Of a stretch of DNA of 64,000 nucleotides, positions 48,462 to 56,355 are shown in pieces. The notes under the pieces are model-generated. The model made no database searches, had not been told where the DNA came from, and saw nothing but the letters and a program-made list of their open reading frames with translations. The first letter of the stretch is position 1. Every line of letters begins with the position of its first letter. Both the position numbers and the translations under genes were made by a program. Location: NCBI GenBank assembly GCA_963811885.1, contig CAWETB010000015.1:372001-436000 (forward strand). The letters run 5' to 3'. This DNA comes from Gaiellasilicea sp963811885 (GTDB taxonomy: Bacteria; Actinomycetota; Thermoleophilia; Gaiellales; Gaiellaceae).

Positions 48462-49393
48462 GCGGCCGCGAGGACGCGAAGGGCGTCCAGGGTCAGCAGG
48501 TCGCTCGGGCCCGAGCCCCAGTCGACGACCTCGACGTTGCTTCCCTTCGATCCGGGCGGCCTCCACCAGCGTCCGCCTGGGCGCCAGCGTCCGTCGCCGA
48601 GCCGGCGCTCCTCCAACAGCTCCAGCGCGTCGGCGGCCCGCGGGTCGCCGGCCCGGCCCATCCTGGCCAGCACGACGAGAGCACGGAAGAAGTCGTAGTG
48701 CCAGAACGGCGGCTGGTGCATGACGACGAACGAGGGACGAATCGGCTCGCCGGTCGCAAGCGTGCGAAACAGCCGATGCTCGAGCAGGAGCTCTGCCGTG
48801 CGCTCCGCTGCGTCCTTCGCCGCAGTCTCCCCGGTGGCGACCCAGTACTCGTGCAGACCCCACATCGGCGGCAGCGACTCGTTGAACGAGGAGCGGTAGC
48901 CCGTCGCGTTCTTGTCGCAGTTCCAGCCGCCGTCCGGCCACTGCCACTCGACGAGCGACTCCGCGAGCAGCCGGACGCGCGGGTCGTCCGCAAGCCCGAG
49001 CCGGCAGCAGACCGCCAGGGCATTCCCCTCCTGCGAGCCGCACCGCCGGACGAGCCCGTCGATCGTCGGGATCCGGCTCCGGTGGCCCTCTCCGGTCAGC
49101 CACGCGAGCACGGTCTCGACCGCGGCGACGCAGCGGGGCTCGCCGGCCGGGACGCCGAGCTCGACGAGCGAGACGAGCCGCCAGTGGGCGCCGCCCCACT
49201 TGGCGTAGACGTTGACCCCGAAACCGCCGTCGGGCTGCTGCCCCGCGAGGAGCGCCCGTACCTTCGGCCCTTCGAGGACCTGGGCGGCCTCAGGTGGATC
49301 CGGCTCGCCGAGCAGGTCGCGTTTCGCCTGGAAGACGATCCCGGGCTCGTCCGAGTCGAGCAGCCAGTCCAGGGCCGATGCCGTCACCGTCAT
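48458..49393 (-). CDS. Alpha/alpha-toroid protein related to terpenoid cyclases/prenyltransferases
   Basis: The protein has 311 aa built of helical pairs with Q-x-x-D-G-G-[WF] repeats: LAGQQPDGGFG, WQWPDGGWNCD and LGDGRWRPGG, the hallmark of squalene-hopene cyclases and prenyltransferase beta subunits. It lacks the cyclase DxDD acid motif and has no membrane segment, so a classical triterpene cyclase is unlikely. The conserved GGWNCD and HYDFFRAL segments suggest a ligand pocket. It overlaps the acetyltransferase gene by 4 bp on the same strand. The substrate is unknown. Confidence 0.75.
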   Translation of the reverse strand: MTVTASALDWLLDSDEPGIVFQAKRDLLGEPDPPEAAQVLEGPKVRALLAGQQPDGGFGVNVYAKWGGAHWRLVSLVELGVPAGEPRCVAAVETVLAWLTGEGHRSRIPTIDGLVRRCGSQEGNALAVCCRLGLADDPRVRLLAESLVEWQWPDGGWNCDKNATGYRSSFNESLPPMWGLHEYWVATGETAAKDAAERTAELLLEHRLFRTLATGEPIRPSFVVMHQPPFWHYDFFRALVVLARMGRAGDPRAADALELLEERRLGDGRWRPGGRWWRPPGSKGSNVEVVDWGSGPSDLLTLDALRVLAAA

Positions 49394-49897
49394 GTCAGCT
49401 CCTTTGCGAGGAGGTCGAGCAGCAGTCCGTCGCGCCAGACACCGTCCGGATCGCGCCAATACTCGCGCATCACGCCGACGGGGCGGAAGCCCACCTTCTC
49501 GTAGCAGCGGATCGCGCGCTCGTTGTGCGCGGCCGGGTCGATCGTGAGCCGGTGGTGCCCGCGATCGCGGATCAGGTGGCGCGCCACCGCTCGAACGGCG
49601 TCGGCGCCGAGGCCCCGGCCCTGGAAGCCGGCCGAGAGGAAGACGTCGATCCCGGCGTGGCGGAAATCTGGCTCGTTCTCCTCGTAGTACTGGATCAGCC
49701 CGGCCGGCTTCGCCCTCGACGAAGATCGTGAAGAAGGTCTCGTCGGGCTCCTCGCCGCGAGCTTTCTTGCCGAGATCCTCGGCGGATTGCTCGCCCCACC
49801 AGCGGACCACCTCAGGCTCGGTCGCGATCTCGGCGAGGCGGGGCACGTCTGCTTCGGCGAGGGGGCGCAGCACGACACGCTCTCCGCGCAACTCCAT
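49390..49897 (-). CDS. GNAT N-acetyltransferase, AAC(6')-like (frameshifted)
   Basis: Start ATG 49897 gives ELRGERVVLRPLAEADVPRL, then PEVVRWWGEQSAEDL and FFTIFVEGE. A one-base correction near 49710 continues with PAGLIQYYEENEPDFRHAGI. The acetyl-CoA loop GFQGRGLGADAVRAV (Q/R-x-x-G-x-G/A) follows, then NERAIRCYEKVGFRPVG. The corrected ~168 aa matches the family (AAC(6')-Ib/RimJ-like). The pocket is like those of aminoglycoside 6'-acetyltransferases, but the acceptor is not proven. It is coupled to the toroid-fold gene by a 4-bp overlap. Confidence 0.75.
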
Positions 49898-49923
49898 GAC
49901 GGTCCTGTAGCACACCCCGCCAC

Positions 49924-49929
49924 TACCCT
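49924..49929 (+). promoter_or_regulatory. Leaderless-type -10 box for tlyA
   Basis: TACCCT, then 7 nt, then ATG at 49937. The next five genes follow with overlaps or short gaps. Confidence 0.45.
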
Positions 49930-49936
49930 GGACGCG

Positions 49937-50707
49937 ATGAAGAAGCGCCTCGACGTCCTCCTGGTCGAGCGCGGGCTCGCAGAGAGCCGCGCTCAGGCAC
50001 AGGCACTCGTGCTGGCCGGGCTCGTGCCCGGCTACGACAAGCCGGGCCATCAGGTACCCGAGGACGCCGAGCTCGCGGTCAAGGAGCGGCCGCGCTTCGT
50101 CTCCCGCGGCGGCGAGAAGCTCGCGAACGCGCTCGAGCAGCTCGACGTCGAGCTCGACGGGCGCGACGCGGTCGACGTGGGCGCGTCGACGGGCGGCTTC
50201 ACCGACTACCTGCTCCAGCACGGGGTCGCGCGCGTGCTCGCGGTCGACGTCGGCTACGGCCAGCTCCACCCGAAGCTGCGCGCCGACCCGCGGGTGACCG
50301 TGCTGGAGCGCACGAACGCCCGCGAGCTGACCGAGCTGCCGTTCCGCCCCGACCTGCTCGTCGCCGACGTCTCCTTCATCAGCGTCCGGATCGCGCTGCC
50401 GCCGGTGCTGCGGCTGCTCGCGCCCGGTTGGGACGCGGTCGTGCTCGTCAAGCCGCAGTTCGAGGCCGGGAAGGACGAGGTCGGACGCGGCGGCGTCATC
50501 CGGGACGCGGACATCCACCGTCGCGTGCTCCGGGAGGTCGTCGACGCCGCTCTGGAGTGGGGTGGGACGACGGTCGGCGTCGTAGACTCCGGACTGCCCG
50601 GACCGAAGGGCAACCGGGAGTTCTTCGTCCACCTGATCAACCGCCCCGACCCCGTGCTCCTCGATGACATCGACCAGCGCATCGACCGTGCCGTCACAGC
50701 AGCCTAG
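49937..50707 (+). CDS. tlyA: TlyA family rRNA (cytidine-2'-O)-methyltransferase
   Basis: The enzyme has 256 aa. The S4-like RNA-binding domain at ~1-60 reads KKRLDVLLVERGLAESRAQA. The FtsJ/TlyA methyltransferase has RFVSRGGEKLANALE, motif I DAVDVGASTGGFTDYLLQHG, LAVDVGYGQLHPKLR, ADVSFISVRIALP and LVKPQFEAGKDEVGRGGVIR. In Mycobacterium TlyA methylates 16S and 23S rRNA and its loss gives capreomycin resistance. It heads the tlyA-nadK-recN-steA-mctB block, the order known from M. tuberculosis Rv1694-Rv1698. Confidence 0.94.
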   Translation: MKKRLDVLLVERGLAESRAQAQALVLAGLVPGYDKPGHQVPEDAELAVKERPRFVSRGGEKLANALEQLDVELDGRDAVDVGASTGGFTDYLLQHGVARVLAVDVGYGQLHPKLRADPRVTVLERTNARELTELPFRPDLLVADVSFISVRIALPPVLRLLAPGWDAVVLVKPQFEAGKDEVGRGGVIRDADIHRRVLREVVDAALEWGGTTVGVVDSGLPGPKGNREFFVHLINRPDPVLLDDIDQRIDRAVTAA

Positions 50708-51533
50708 GGCCGTCAAGCGGGCGGCCGTGGTCACGCACGGCAAACCGCAGGCGATCGGCTCGGCGCTGGCGCGGCTCGCGAACGTCGCGCGCGAGTCGGG
50801 CGTCGAGCTCGTCTTCGCGGCCGGGGAGTCGGAGAAGCACGGGCTCGGCCCCGACGGCGCCGAGACGTCCGATGTGGACATCGCGGTCGTGCTCGGCGGC
50901 GACGGCACGATGCTGCGCGCACTCGCGCGCTATCTCGGCACGGGCGTGCCGGTGATCGGCGTCAACTTCGGCCGGGTCGGCTTCCTCGCCTCGATCGAGC
51001 GGGCCGAGCTCGAGAGCGGGCTCGCGCGTGTGTTCGCCGGCGAGTACCGCCTCGAGGACGTGCCCACGTTGGACGTCGAGGTGGGGGACGAACGCCGCGT
51101 GGCGGTCAACGACCTCGTGATCGCGAGTGCCGTCGTCGGCCGCATGATCCAGCTCGAGTGGGCGGTCGGAGGCGAGGGTCTCGGCCGGCTGGCGTGCGAC
51201 GGCCTCGTCTGCGCGACTCCGTCCGGCTCGACGGGCTACAACTTCTCGAACGGCGGCCCCGTGCTCGTCTGGGGGCTCGATGCGATGGCGATCACGTTCG
51301 TCGCGCCGCACTCGCTCAACGCCCGCCCGCTCGTCGTCCCGCGCGACGACGAGCTGATCGTCTGGAACCGGACGCCCGACGTGCCGGCGACCGCGCTCGT
51401 CGACGGCCATCGCGTCGGCGACCTCGCCCCGGGCGGTCGGGCGGTCGCGCGCCTCGGCGAGCAGCGCTCCTTGCTCGCGACCCTGCCCGAGGTGACGTTC
51501 TTCAGCCGCTACAGCCGGACCTTTGCTTCGTAG
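50664..51533 (+). CDS. nadK: NAD kinase
   Basis: The enzyme has 289 aa. It has RAAVVTHGKPQAIGSALARL, the GGDGT motif in IAVVLGGDGTMLRALARYLG, GVNFGRVGFLASIERAELES, and CATPSGSTGYNFSNGGPV (active-site loop). It makes NADP from NAD. The start at 50664 would overlap tlyA by 44 bp. A GTG at 50691 gives a shorter, more typical N terminus. It overlaps recN by 11 bp. Confidence 0.94.
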   Translation: MTSTSASTVPSQQPRAVKRAAVVTHGKPQAIGSALARLANVARESGVELVFAAGESEKHGLGPDGAETSDVDIAVVLGGDGTMLRALARYLGTGVPVIGVNFGRVGFLASIERAELESGLARVFAGEYRLEDVPTLDVEVGDERRVAVNDLVIASAVVGRMIQLEWAVGGEGLGRLACDGLVCATPSGSTGYNFSNGGPVLVWGLDAMAITFVAPHSLNARPLVVPRDDELIVWNRTPDVPATALVDGHRVGDLAPGGRAVARLGEQRSLLATLPEVTFFSRYSRTFAS

Positions 51534-53158
51534 CCTGCGCATCGAGAACCTCGTCCTCGTTCGCGACGGCGTCCTCGCGCCGGGACCCGGGTTGACCGCG
51601 ATCACGGGCGAGACGGGCGCCGGCAAGACGATCCTGACGCAGGCGGTCGGACTGCTGCTCGGGGCCAAGGGCGATGCGAGCATCGTCGGCGCCGCAGGCA
51701 CCGAGGCGTACGTCGAGGCCGAGCTCGACGTCCCCGACGGGTTCTTCGACGACGACGAGCTCAGCGGGCTGGCCGAGCTGGCGCCGGAGGACGAGCCCGG
51801 TCTCGTGCTCGCCCGGCGCGTCTTCGGCGACGGCCGCACGCGCGCATACGCGTGGGGGCGCGCCGTCGCCCGCGAGGATCTCGCAGCCGCCGCCGAGCGC
51901 CTGATTGCGATGTCGGGCCAGTTCGAGCAGCGCCGTCTCGGCCGTCCGTCGTACCAGCTCGACGTGCTCGACTCGTTCGTCGGCGAGGAGCAGCAGCGCC
52001 GCCGCCGCGAGGCCCGGGTCGCCTGGCGCGAGCTGGCCGCCGCCCGCAGGCGGCACGACGAGCTGACGCGCGGCGCCGCAGCCGAGGAGTCGCGTCTGCG
52101 CGAGCTGGCGGCGCTCGTCGAGGCGACGGAGGGCTTCGAGCCGGGCGGCGAGCAGTCGCTCCGGGACGAGCGTGAGCGGCTGCGCCACGTCACCGAGCTC
52201 GCCGAAGGAGCGGCCCGAGCCGCCGAGGCGATCGCGCCGGACGAGGGCGAGGGCGCGACCGGGCTCGCGGCCGCCGCCGAGCGCTCGCTCGCCCCGCTCG
52301 AGCGGCTCGCGCCCGAGCTCGCCCATGCGGGTGAGGAGCTGCGCGACGTCGAGCTGCGCCTGCGCGAGGTCGGCTCCGACCTGCGCGCGTTCCTCGCCTC
52401 GCTGGAGGCCGAGCCCGACCGCCTCGAGCACGTCGAGGGGGAGCTGGAGCGGATCTCGGACGCGCGGCGGCGCTTCGGCGCCGCCGACTACGACGACCTG
52501 CTGGCGCGGGCGACGGCCGCCCGCGACGAGCTGGCGGCGCTCGAGGGCGGTCTCGACCCCGCTGCGGCGGCCGCGGAGGCGCTGGCCGCGGCGGAGACGC
52601 GGACGAGCGAGCTCGCTGTCGATCTCCGCGAATGCGAGGCGGGCCTCCGTCGACGCGTTCGCCGAGGCCGTCGCCGAAGAGCTGCGCGGCGTCGGCATGG
52701 GCGAGGGCGAGTTCCGCGTCGAGCTGCGCGAGCGCGACCCCGGCCCGACCGGCGCCGACGAGGTCGTCTTCCTGATCCGCCCGAACGCCGGGCTTCCCTT
52801 CGGGCCGGTGGCCGAGACAGCATCCGGCGGCGAGCTCTCACGCGTCGCGCTCGCGATCGCCGCCGTGGCAGGTGGGGAGACCATGGTCTTCGACGAGATC
52901 GACGCCGGCGTCGGCGGCGAGACGGCGCACGCCGTCGCAGCGACGCTGAAGCGGCTGGCCGAGCGCGCGCAGGTGCTGACGATCACGCACCTGCCGCAGA
53001 TCGCCAGCGTGGCCGACACCCACTACCGGGTCGAGAAGGTGCCCGGCGACCCCACCCACACGCGAATCGAGCCGCTCGACGACGCGCAGCGCCGCGACGA
53101 GCTCGAGCGCATGCTCGGCGGCAAGGAATTCATCTCGACGCTCGATGATCCGCGATGA
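51523..53158 (+). CDS. recN: DNA repair protein RecN (frameshifted)
   Basis: The TTG start gives LRSLRIENLVLVRDGVLAPG with Walker A ITGETGAGKTILTQA. A long coiled coil occupies ~160-370. Near 52650 a one-base correction leads into DAFAEAVAEELRGVGMGEGE, FGPVAETASGGELSRVALAI (signature), MVFDEIDAGVGGETA (Walker B) and ITHLPQIASVADTHY. The corrected ~545 aa is the normal RecN length, and all SMC-like motifs are present. RecN acts in double-strand break repair by holding DNA ends. Because both halves are intact, the shift is likely an assembly indel. The Mycobacterium order nadK-recN-steA is kept. Confidence 0.9.
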
Positions 53159-54252
53159 GCCTGATCGAGCACACCGGCACGGCACGCCTCGGCAAGCGGA
53201 CGAAGGAGCTCGTCCGCCGGCTGCACCCGAACGACATCGCCGTGATCGACCACACGGACATCGACCGCGTCTCGGCCGAGGAGCTCGTCGAGTCCGGCGT
53301 GCGGGTCGTCGTCAACGTCGCTCCCTCGCAGTCCGGGAGCTACCCGAATCCCGGCCCGCTCCAGCTCGTGCGCGGCGGCGTCCGCCTGATCGACGTCGAC
53401 GACCCGAGTCTCTTCGACGAGCTCTCGGACGGCGAGCGGCTGACCGTCCGCGGCGCGAGCCTCTTCCGGAACGGCACCTGCCTCGCGACCGGGCGGGCGC
53501 TCGAGGAGCACGAGCTCGCCGGCGCGCTGCTGGAGCAGCAGGGGCGCGTCACCGAAGCGCTGCAGGAGTTCGCCGACAACACGCTCCGCTACCTCCGCGA
53601 CGAGGGCAAGCTCCTCGCGGAGGGAATCGACTTCCCCGCGCTCGAGACGAGCTTCCGCGACCGGCACGCGCTCGTCGTCGCCCGCGGGCCTGGGTACAAG
53701 CGCGATCTCAAGATCGTCCGCGGCTACGTCCGGGACTTCCGGCCGGTGCTCGTCGCCGTCGACGGGGGCGCCGAGGCGCTGATCGAGGAGGGCTGGAAGC
53801 CGGACGTGATCGTCGGCGACATGGACTCGGTCACCGACGCGACACTGCGCTCGGGCGCCGAGATCCTCGTCCACGCCTACCGCGAGGGCCACGCGCCCGG
53901 CGAGGCGCGCCTGCAGCGGCTCGGCGTGCCGTTCCACACGGTCGCCGCACCGGGGATCTCCGAGGACATCGCGCTCCTGCTCGCGCACGACAAGGGCGCC
54001 GAGCTGATCGTCGCGGTCGGCACCCACTTCAACCTGGTCGAGTTCCTGGAGCGGAGCCGGGCCGGAATGTCGTCGACGTTCGTCACGCGGCTGAAGGTGG
54101 GGGAGATCCTGATCGACGCCAAGGGCGTCTCCCGGCTCGTCAGCCGGCGGATCGGCGTCTGGCCGCTCGCCCTCTTCGGGATCGCCGCGCTGGCGGCCCT
54201 GCTGGTCGCGATCCTGGCCTCACCGGCACTGCGGAACGTGTTCGGCCTCTAG
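53155..54252 (+). CDS. steA: SteA-like putative cytokinetic ring protein (Rv1697 family)
   Basis: The protein has 365 aa. The N-terminal domain (TGTARLGKRTKELVRRLHPN, IAVIDHTDIDRVSAEELVES) is followed by a thiamin-pyrophosphokinase-like catalytic domain with RGPGYKRDLKIVRGYVRDF, LVAVDGGAEALIEEGWKPDV and VGDMDSVTDATL. A C-terminal TM helix follows (GVWPLALFGIAALAALLVA). In Corynebacterium SteA pairs with a membrane partner SteB in cell-wall stress and division. The next gene encodes the MctB/SteB-type protein. It overlaps recN by 4 bp. Confidence 0.88.
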   Translation: MSLIEHTGTARLGKRTKELVRRLHPNDIAVIDHTDIDRVSAEELVESGVRVVVNVAPSQSGSYPNPGPLQLVRGGVRLIDVDDPSLFDELSDGERLTVRGASLFRNGTCLATGRALEEHELAGALLEQQGRVTEALQEFADNTLRYLRDEGKLLAEGIDFPALETSFRDRHALVVARGPGYKRDLKIVRGYVRDFRPVLVAVDGGAEALIEEGWKPDVIVGDMDSVTDATLRSGAEILVHAYREGHAPGEARLQRLGVPFHTVAAPGISEDIALLLAHDKGAELIVAVGTHFNLVEFLERSRAGMSSTFVTRLKVGEILIDAKGVSRLVSRRIGVWPLALFGIAALAALLVAILASPALRNVFGL

Positions 54253-54263
54253 GCTGCTCCCGG

Positions 54264-55151
54264 GTGTTCGACCTCCGCTACCACGTCGCGTCGCTTGCGG
54301 CGGTGTTCCTGATGCTCGTCGTCGGGATCCTGATCGGCGTCGGTATCTCCGGCCGCGGCTTCGTCGACAACGCGGAGCGCGACCGCTTCAACGCCAGGAT
54401 CTCCGGCCTGGAGAGTCAGGTCGACGCCGCCAATGCGAACGCGGACGACTTCGAGCGGCGCCAGCAGGCGGCCGAGAACTTCGTCGAGAGCGCGTACCCC
54501 GCCCTGGCCGCCAAGCGGCTCGACAAGAAGAATCTGGCCGTGCTCGTGCTCGGGCCTGTCGACCCGACCGTGAACGCGGTCGAGCGCGAGGTCGAGGAGG
54601 ACGCCGACGGGAGGGTCTCCCGGATGCGCGCGCTCGAGCTGCCTCTGCGCCTGGAGGCGGTCGAGGCAGCGCTGAGCGAAAAGCCCGAGCTCGGCGGCTA
54701 CGTCGGCGACGACCAGCTCGGCAACCTCGGCCGCGATCTCGGCCGCGAGCTCGCCGCCGGCGGTGCCACACCGCTCTGGGACGCGCTCGAGTCCGAGCTG
54801 GTCGAGGTGCGCGAGGGCGACCTGCGCGAGCCGGTCGACGGCGTCGTCGTCATGCGTACCGGCGACCCGCAGACGGGCGACAGCGCCCGCTTCCTGGCCG
54901 GTCTCTACCAGGGGCTCGGCAGCGCGGGCGTGCCGGTCGTCGGCGTCGAGCCGACCCGCGTCGAGCAGAGCGCGATCCCGGTCTTCCAGCGCCACCGCCT
55001 CTCGACCGTCGACGGCGTCGACACCCCGGTCGGCGCGCTCGCGATGCTGCTCGTGCTGGCCGATCCGGACGCTGCGGGCAACTTCGGCGTCCGCGACACC
55101 GCCGACAAGATCCTGCCGCCGATCGAGCCGCTGCCGGCCACGAGTGGGTGA
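54264..55151 (+). CDS. mctB: MctB/SteB-type membrane protein (Rv1698 family)
   Basis: The protein has 295 aa. One N-terminal TM (VASLAAVFLMLVVGILIGVG) is followed by a coiled-coil stretch (RDRFNARISGLESQVDAANA) and an extracytoplasmic alpha/beta domain. M. tuberculosis Rv1698 is called a copper transport protein (MctB) and its Corynebacterium counterpart pairs with SteA. The sequence here has no Cys/Met-rich copper motif that I can see, so the SteB-like structural role seems more likely. It follows steA by 11 bp, with TAGGCT 8 nt before the GTG, and precedes pyrG by one gene. Confidence 0.85.
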   Translation: MFDLRYHVASLAAVFLMLVVGILIGVGISGRGFVDNAERDRFNARISGLESQVDAANANADDFERRQQAAENFVESAYPALAAKRLDKKNLAVLVLGPVDPTVNAVEREVEEDADGRVSRMRALELPLRLEAVEAALSEKPELGGYVGDDQLGNLGRDLGRELAAGGATPLWDALESELVEVREGDLREPVDGVVVMRTGDPQTGDSARFLAGLYQGLGSAGVPVVGVEPTRVEQSAIPVFQRHRLSTVDGVDTPVGALAMLLVLADPDAAGNFGVRDTADKILPPIEPLPATSG

Positions 55152-56355
55152 GCCCCTCACCATCCTGATCGCCGCGCGCGACGAGGCCGAGCGGATCGGG
55201 ACGACGATCGAGGAGCTGAAGCGGCAGTTCCCGGACGCGGAGGTGATCGTCGCCGACGACGGCTCGCGAGACGCCACCGCGGCGATCGCAACAGAGGCGG
55301 GCGCACTCGTCGTCAAGCTGCCGCACCGCGGCAAGGGCCAGGCGCTCACGATCGGCGAGCGGCTCGCGGCCGAGGGCGACCTCCTGCTCTGCGACGCCGA
55401 CCTCCGCGGCGACCTGCGCCCGCTGCTCGAGGGCGACAGCGACCTGACGGTGGCCACGTTCGCCCGGAAGCAGGGCGGCGGCTTCGGGATCGCGAAGGGC
55501 GTTGCCCGGCGGCTGATCGCGCTGACGTCGGGCTACAGCTCACCGGAGCCGCTCTCCGGCCAGCGGCGGCTGACGCAGAAGGCGCGCGCCGCCGTCTTCC
55601 CGCTCGCGGCAGGCTTCGGCTGCGAGTCGGCGATGACGGCCGACGCAGCGAACGCGGGGCTCGCGATCGGTCACACGGCCATCGACCTCGAGCACCGCGC
55701 CACCGGCCGCGATCTGCGCGGCTTTCTCCACCGCGGCCGGCAGCTCCGCGACATCCTGCTGGCGTTCGGCCCGCAGGGCCGCAACCACCGCGGTCTGCGG
55801 CTCCCACTCGTCGGCTGGGTCGTCGGGCTCGCGCACCCTGGCGTGCTGCCGGTTGCCGCCATCGGCGTCGCCGACGACCTCTGGAGCGGGGAGGAGCGAG
55901 GCTTCCGCGCCCACCTCGGCAAGGGTGCCTCGACCGGGGTCCTGAAGCTCGTCGGGATCCCGGCGTTCGCGCTCTGGCGGACCCGGTCGCTCTCGGGAGC
56001 GGTCCTCGTCGGCCTCTCCGCCAACCTCCTCAACCAGCTCGACACGAAGCCCGGACGCGCGCTCAAGGCCTATCTGGCGGCGTCCATTCCGCTCCGCGCG
56101 CCAAAGGCGATCGCCGTCCTGCTCGCGCCCTACGATCTTCGAGAGATGGCGATGCTCGGTGACTCCGGATCGAACGCGCTCGGCGCCATGCTAGGTTTCG
56201 AGTCCGTGGGCAGGTTCACGGAGAGGCAACGCTGGAGCGCAGTCGCGGCGCTCGCGGGTCTCACGATTCTCGGCGAGCGCCGGTCACTCGGCGCGCTGAT
56301 CGAGCGGACGCCGGTGTTTCGACAGGTCGACGGCTGGGGCAGGCAACCCTCATGA
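55144..56355 (+). CDS. GT2 glycosyltransferase fused to MraY/WecA-like phosphosugar transferase region
   Basis: The protein has 403 aa. Residues 1-~190 are a GT-A type 2 glycosyltransferase: PLTILIAARDEAERIGTTIE, VIVADDGSRDATAAIA (DDGS at ~38) and GDLLLCDADLRGDLRPLL (DxD). Residues ~215-403 are hydrophobic with motifs of the polyprenyl-phosphate hexose-1-phosphate transferase family: VADDLWSGEERGFRAH (D244-D245), NLLNQLDTKPGRALKAYL (D300) and MLGDSGSNALGAMLG (G339-D340). The N-terminal TM helices of a full MraY/WecA (~320 aa) are not present, so this part is shortened. It overlaps mctB by 8 bp and pyrG by 4 bp and probably acts on a lipid-linked sugar in the envelope. Confidence 0.78.
   Translation: MGEPLTILIAARDEAERIGTTIEELKRQFPDAEVIVADDGSRDATAAIATEAGALVVKLPHRGKGQALTIGERLAAEGDLLLCDADLRGDLRPLLEGDSDLTVATFARKQGGGFGIAKGVARRLIALTSGYSSPEPLSGQRRLTQKARAAVFPLAAGFGCESAMTADAANAGLAIGHTAIDLEHRATGRDLRGFLHRGRQLRDILLAFGPQGRNHRGLRLPLVGWVVGLAHPGVLPVAAIGVADDLWSGEERGFRAHLGKGASTGVLKLVGIPAFALWRTRSLSGAVLVGLSANLLNQLDTKPGRALKAYLAASIPLRAPKAIAVLLAPYDLREMAMLGDSGSNALGAMLGFESVGRFTERQRWSAVAALAGLTILGERRSLGALIERTPVFRQVDGWGRQPS

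Noticed and set aside
54264..55151. Copper channel function for MctB
   Set aside because: The name comes from the M. tuberculosis homologue. No Cys/Met metal motif is visible and the steA neighbour favours a SteB-like role, so the family name is kept only as a label.
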